Part shown: one piece after another, positions 5,613 through 9,267 of the stretch
Position numbering within the stretch: the first letter of the stretch is position 1
Layout: each line of letters opens with the position of its first letter
Assembly: GCA_017627115.1 (NCBI GenBank)
Contig: JAGAHK010000234.1
Span: 1 to 9,267 of the forward strand
Direction: 5' to 3'
Length of the DNA: 9,267 nucleotides
From: Bacillota bacterium
GTDB taxonomy: Bacteria; Bacillota; Clostridia; Lachnospirales; CAG-274
The notes under the pieces: model-generated
Database searches by the model: none
What the model was told of the DNA's origin: nothing
What the model saw: the letters and a program-made list of their open reading frames with translations, nothing else
Made by a program: the position numbers and the translations under genes

Positions 5613-6419
5613 ATGGATACGGATATTATTTTATATATTACCGAGCATTTTATCATAATCGTACAGGTACTTGTTGTCATAATAACGATCTATGCCATAG
5701 CAACGGGCAAAACAAGGGTCTCAAAGTCATCAAGGCGCAGGAAGCCGGAAGAAGATGTCAACGATATTTTAAGAGAAAACGGACAGCTTAAAGTTATGGG
5801 AGCTTACGGTCTGCTCACTCCCGACGAGATGGCAGACGAAGCCACCTACACCACCACTTATGGCGAAAACCCTTATATCCAGAACAACACAAAAGTTATA
5901 ACACATCAGGTCTGCGTGCTTAACCCGACCTTTAACAGCGAAAAATTCACGGAGTTTGCAAAGGATATTTTCAAAAGACTTGTCGAAAACGGCAGGGACT
6001 CCCTCGGCAAACTTGTTTCGGACGATATAGACACTTGGCAGCTGCCCACACGCATTGCCTACTATGATGTATGCTTTATGCACAACTACATTGCGGAGGA
6101 TAAAAAGGAGAGCATAAAGCTGCTTTTCAATGTTCACACAAGTGCGCAGAGCTATTCAAGTATGGATGTTGAAAAATACCTTGTTACATTCTCGCGCGAA
6201 AATCAGATGCTCAATGTAACGCAGGGCGAAGTTATCTCAATAAACTGCCCCCACTGCGGCGGCGAGCTGAAATTCGGTCATACTGTTATCCAGAACTGCC
6301 CCTACTGCGGCAATACCGTTACTTTTGCCGAGTATGACTGGGTGCTTGAAAATGTCGAAAAAGTCAAAGACAGCACGGTGATAACCAACCGCGCCATAAT
6401 AAAGAGGGATACGATGTGA
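5613..6419 (+). CDS. Membrane-anchored Tim44-like domain protein with C-terminal zinc ribbon (paralog 1)
   Basis: This protein of 268 residues has one N-terminal membrane helix (about 13-30), then a basic stretch (KTRVSKSSRRRK, 33-44) that predicts the rest faces the cytoplasm. Residues about 105-205 resemble the Tim44-like fold, with the NPTFNSEKFTEFAKDIFKRL helix and a following antiparallel sheet. The C-terminus is a four-cysteine zinc ribbon: C212, C215 (CPHCGG), C229, C232 (CPYCG). It is followed by TFAEYDWVLENV, an ending I recall from Firmicutes Tim44-domain proteins. The ATG at 5613 is chosen because GGGGGA (about 5599-5604) precedes it. An in-frame TTG at 5535 lies inside the efp terminator hairpin and is rejected. 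Its stop overlaps the start of its paralog by one base, which implies translational coupling. Function is unknown; a membrane-associated binding or scaffold role is inference. Confidence 0.85.
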   Translation: MDTDIILYITEHFIIIVQVLVVIITIYAIATGKTRVSKSSRRRKPEEDVNDILRENGQLKVMGAYGLLTPDEMADEATYTTTYGENPYIQNNTKVITHQVCVLNPTFNSEKFTEFAKDIFKRLVENGRDSLGKLVSDDIDTWQLPTRIAYYDVCFMHNYIAEDKKESIKLLFNVHTSAQSYSSMDVEKYLVTFSRENQMLNVTQGEVISINCPHCGGELKFGHTVIQNCPYCGNTVTFAEYDWVLENVEKVKDSTVITNRAIIKRDTM

Positions 6420-7261
6420 TGTGCGCGTTTTTTCTTGACGGCGACCTTTACGACAAGCTCAAACCGCTTATAGAAGCGCTGCTCAATACCGACACGAGCG
6501 AAGATTCACTTATAAGGATAGGTTATTTTCTTTTCTATATAGCAATACCGATACTTGCCTGTGTCATAAGCGACATATCCTTTGGCAAATGGCGGTTGGA
6601 CACACTTTTAGGCGGCCTTGCGAAACCGTTGGCAAAGCCAAAAAAGATAATTTCAAACAAGGGGCAGTCCGTCTTTGAAAACGACAAACCGCACTATTAC
6701 ACCGTGGATTACTGCCATTGGTTCATTCAGAACAATACAAATGCCATAGTGCAGTGGATGAAAATGTTTACGCCTGATTTCAGATCAAGAAACTTTATAA
6801 TTTTTGCAAAGGACGTATTTGCGCATTTCACAAAAGTACGCGATGCCGAAAAAATGGGCGGCCGTGTAAGCTTTGATGTAAGGGCGACCTATCTGCCCGA
6901 CGAGATAAAGGAATATGGCAATTGTTATCTTCACAACTATATTCTCACAAACGGATATGAAAACCTTAAAGTCTACATTTCCATACCCGACGAGAATGCT
7001 TTTGAAGTAGATGTGATGCAGAGTTTTTTTCTTACCTTTTCAAAGAAAAATCCGCTTGTGGGTGTTATAGACGGACAGTTTCTCAATATCGAATGTCCAA
7101 ACTGCGGCGGCAGTATAGATATGAAAGCCGATTCACGCAATATCTGCCCGTACTGCGGCGGCACCGTGACTTTTGCGGAGTCCGACTGGATACTTACAGG
7201 CATTGAATTGATAAAAAGCGATACTCTCATCTGCAACAATGCTGTCATAAAATCTTATTAA
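6419..7261 (+). CDS. Membrane-anchored Tim44-like domain protein with C-terminal zinc ribbon (paralog 2)
   Basis: This 280-residue protein is clearly homologous to the preceding gene. Shared elements are the IQNNT motif, FAKDVF, HNYI, the FLTFSKKNP strand and the CPNCGG/CPYCGG zinc ribbon (C226, C229, C243, C246), followed by TFAESDWIL. About 30 extra residues precede the membrane helix (about 34-51). The region between helix and domain (KWRLDTLLGGLAKPLAKPKK) is basic, again placing the domain in the cytoplasm. The ATG at 6419 overlaps the upstream TGA as TGATG. AGAGGG at 6403-6408 is 10 nt before it and 7 nt before an alternative GTG at 6416, which would add one residue. The two copies have diverged strongly outside the motifs, so this is an old duplication and they may form a heteromer (inference). 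Confidence 0.85.
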   Translation: MCAFFLDGDLYDKLKPLIEALLNTDTSEDSLIRIGYFLFYIAIPILACVISDISFGKWRLDTLLGGLAKPLAKPKKIISNKGQSVFENDKPHYYTVDYCHWFIQNNTNAIVQWMKMFTPDFRSRNFIIFAKDVFAHFTKVRDAEKMGGRVSFDVRATYLPDEIKEYGNCYLHNYILTNGYENLKVYISIPDENAFEVDVMQSFFLTFSKKNPLVGVIDGQFLNIECPNCGGSIDMKADSRNICPYCGGTVTFAESDWILTGIELIKSDTLICNNAVIKSY

Positions 7262-7265
7262 AAAA

Positions 7266-7297
7266 GAGGGATGAAAAAGAGATGAAACGAGGGATGA
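7266..7297 (+). repeat. Duplicated GAGGGATGA start-region repeat
   Basis: The nine bases GAGGGATGA occur at 7266-7274 and again at 7289-7297, across the start region of the M13 peptidase gene. Each copy contains a Shine-Dalgarno-like GAGGG and an ATG. The result is ATG codons at 7282, 7294 and 7306 in the peptidase frame and one at 7271 out of frame that stops after four codons. Confidence 0.7.
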
Positions 7298-9267
7298 CCA
7301 AAAAAATGAAAAGATTTATTGCCGCTTTATGCGGTGTTTCATTAATGCTCGGGCTGCCTTTGAGCGTATGGGGCGGCGACGATCTGTCAAAGGGTGCCAT
7401 ACTTGACACAATTATGCAGACTGCCCCGAACTACACCTCTTATATTGCGCCCGAAGATATAGTCAGCGGATACAATGACGGGGACTTCCGCGCGGAAAAG
7501 CTGGCAACGGATACTGAGATGCTTGTGATGCTCAGCCGTGCTTTCCCGAATATGCCCGTACCGCAGGGCAACAACCTTATAACCATGCCAAAAAAAGCCG
7601 ACCTTTCCGCAGCCCCCGAATGGGCGCAGAAAAACCTTGAATATCTTAACACAAGGGGCATAATACCCGTTGGCACGGTGCTTGACGACAGCGTGACAAA
7701 GGACGAACTGACACTTTATTTAAGACGTATATGGAAGTATTACGGCAATGATATAAAGGACGATTTTTACACCGCCGTAAACCACGATAAATTAAGCGCG
7801 GCAAGACCCGTGCAGGATTATTTCTCGGGCACTTTCAACGATGCGGCGCACGCCAACACGCAGGAAGTGCAGGATATAATAACCTATATAGTAAACCTTG
7901 GCGCAAAGAACGAAAAGCAGGCAAAAATAAAAGCTGTTTACCTCTCTGCACTTGAAATGCAGCGCACAAGCGGAGGTATCGAGCCGTTAAAGCCCTATCT
8001 TGACAAAGTTAAGGCTGTCAGGAATGCGAACGACCTTACACAAGCGTTTATCGACTGCGATAAAGGCATATACACAAACGGTCTTATCACCTTCGGCATA
8101 ACCGTTGACAGCAAGAACACCTCGCGTTATCTGCCCTGTGTGAATTTGTATGAGCCGTCGTTCACCTATGAAGATTTTGCAAGCGACAAATACAAAACCG
8201 CTTTTATAAACTACGCAAAAGCGCTTTTCCTTGCAGGCGGCAGGAGTGATGCGGATGCACAGGCAAAGGCGGAGGAGATATACGCTTTTGAAAAAGGTCT
8301 TTCAATGCACTGCCTGCGCAGCGAAGACCTCGCAAATGTGGAAATGACCTATAACTTACAGTCTTTCGGCGACCTTTGCAAAGAATACGGCTTTATCGAC
8401 CTGCATCAGATAGCTCTTGCGGAGGGCTTTGACCTTAAAGACAGCGATATGGTGCTCGTGCCCGATGTCGGTCTTTCCTACAACCTTGCCGCAAGCTGTT
8501 CGGGTGACAGGGAGCTTACAAAAGACCTTTCCGAAATATCACTGCTTGCGATATATGCACCCCTGCTCTCTCAAAACTGTACGCGCGCAAGCGAAAATTT
8601 CAGGAATACGGTATACGGCGCAGACGGCGCAATGAACTATACCGTGCAGGAACGCGCGGTGATCACCACCAAAAACTATATGAGCGATTATATAAGCGAA
8701 ATGTATGAGGATATGCTGCTCAACGACAGCGATGTCAAGGCAGTTGAAGAAATAACGAAAAGCATAATCGCAAACTACAAGAAAAAAATATCTTCAAACA
8801 CATGGATGAGCGAAGCCACAAAGGCAAAGGCGATAAACAAGCTTGACAAAATGGGTATAAAAATAGGCTATGGCAGCGGTTCTGCGGACTATCTTGCCTC
8901 CGCCCGTTTAAGTGAGGAAAAGACCCTGTTTGAAAACACGCTTGAAATATCCGCCGCTGCACACAAATGGGTGCTTGAAGCAAAGGATAAGCCCGTTGAC
9001 AGAAATATGTGGGCAATGGCGGCATATGATGCAAATGCCTGCTACCTGCCCACAACAAACGAAATGGTCCTGCCTGCGGGCATACTCAAAGCGCCGTTTT
9101 ATTCTTCGACCGCAAGCCGTGAGGAGAATATGGGCGGCATAGGCATAGTTATAGCGCACGAGATAAGCCATGCCTTTGACAACACGGGCGCTGCCTATGA
9201 CGAATACGGCGATTACAAGAATTGGTGGACGGAGACCGACTACAAGCATTTTTCGGAGAAATGCTCC
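7282..9267 (+). CDS. Exported M13 (neprilysin/PepO-type) zinc metallopeptidase with N-terminal SLH-like repeats (partial)
   Basis: The frame is open for 662 codons to the window end. Residues 9-31 are a signal peptide (basic start, then hydrophobic core, ending near VWG). Residues about 54-87 (IVSGYNDGDFR, then TDTEMLVMLSRAF) and 114-153 (WAQKNLEYLNTRGI, then TKDELTLYLRR) resemble two degenerate S-layer homology repeats. The M13 N-terminal domain begins at DDFY (160-163). The catalytic region shows NACY at 585-588, LPAGIL-PF, and the zinc motif HEISH at 626-630 followed by AFD. The third ligand (the E of ENxAD) lies beyond the edge. Family enzymes cut peptides; this one would act outside the membrane, perhaps held to the wall by the SLH-like part. 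The start may be 7282, 7294 or 7306; 7282 is used here, and 7306 gives the most compact signal peptide. It follows paralog 2 by about 20 nt, so it is probably in the same operon. Confidence 0.88.
   Translation, partial: MKRGMTKKMKRFIAALCGVSLMLGLPLSVWGGDDLSKGAILDTIMQTAPNYTSYIAPEDIVSGYNDGDFRAEKLATDTEMLVMLSRAFPNMPVPQGNNLITMPKKADLSAAPEWAQKNLEYLNTRGIIPVGTVLDDSVTKDELTLYLRRIWKYYGNDIKDDFYTAVNHDKLSAARPVQDYFSGTFNDAAHANTQEVQDIITYIVNLGAKNEKQAKIKAVYLSALEMQRTSGGIEPLKPYLDKVKAVRNANDLTQAFIDCDKGIYTNGLITFGITVDSKNTSRYLPCVNLYEPSFTYEDFASDKYKTAFINYAKALFLAGGRSDADAQAKAEEIYAFEKGLSMHCLRSEDLANVEMTYNLQSFGDLCKEYGFIDLHQIALAEGFDLKDSDMVLVPDVGLSYNLAASCSGDRELTKDLSEISLLAIYAPLLSQNCTRASENFRNTVYGADGAMNYTVQERAVITTKNYMSDYISEMYEDMLLNDSDVKAVEEITKSIIANYKKKISSNTWMSEATKAKAINKLDKMGIKIGYGSGSADYLASARLSEEKTLFENTLEISAAAHKWVLEAKDKPVDRNMWAMAAYDANACYLPTTNEMVLPAGILKAPFYSSTASREENMGGIGIVIAHEISHAFDNTGAAYDEYGDYKNWWTETDYKHFSEKCS

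Noticed and set aside
8735..9249. Two overlapping minus-strand frames near the right edge
   Set aside because: They are antisense shadows of the M13 peptidase, whose zinc motif lies in the plus-strand frame.

Overview
The window looks like chromosomal DNA of a fibre-degrading Clostridia member, most likely Ruminococcus or a close Oscillospiraceae relative. The reasons are a secreted dockerin protein with a long poly-threonine linker (typical of cellulosome- or amylosome-forming ruminococci), a Gram-positive sortase, S-layer-homology-like repeats, strong GGAGG ribosome binding sites and Firmicutes-type promoters. This is inference from gene content; there is no rRNA or other direct taxonomic marker.

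The left half (1-4621) is all on the minus strand. Reading in the direction of transcription, a promoter near 4733-4761 drives a CobD/HisC-like PLP enzyme (4621-3536). An orphan GltA/GltD-type NADPH oxidoreductase follows (3502-2201), then a strong hairpin terminator (2183-2152). Next come a class C/D-like sortase (2135-1488), a near-consensus promoter (1450-1422), and a multidomain secreted dockerin protein (1389-1) that runs off the left edge. A 342-bp AT-rich divergent intergenic region (4622-4963) separates this block from the right half.

The right half (4964-9267) is all on the plus strand. It starts with efp (translation elongation factor P), which has its own promoter and terminator. 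A tight three-gene cluster follows: two paralogous membrane-anchored proteins with a Tim44-like domain and a C-terminal zinc ribbon (5613-6419 and 6419-7261, overlapping by one base), and an exported M13 metallopeptidase with two degenerate SLH-like repeats in front of its catalytic region (7282 to the right edge).

Two themes recur. One is cell-surface biology: sortase, dockerin/CAP-associated protein, SLH-M13 protease, and small membrane proteins with cytoplasmic or surface-facing zinc ribbons. The other is housekeeping (efp and two metabolic enzymes). No CRISPR array, tRNA, rRNA, insertion sequence or phage gene was seen. The most interesting items are the dockerin protein architecture, the Tim44/zinc-ribbon paralog pair coupled to the protease, and the SLH-M13 fusion. 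None can be called a new system from this window alone.
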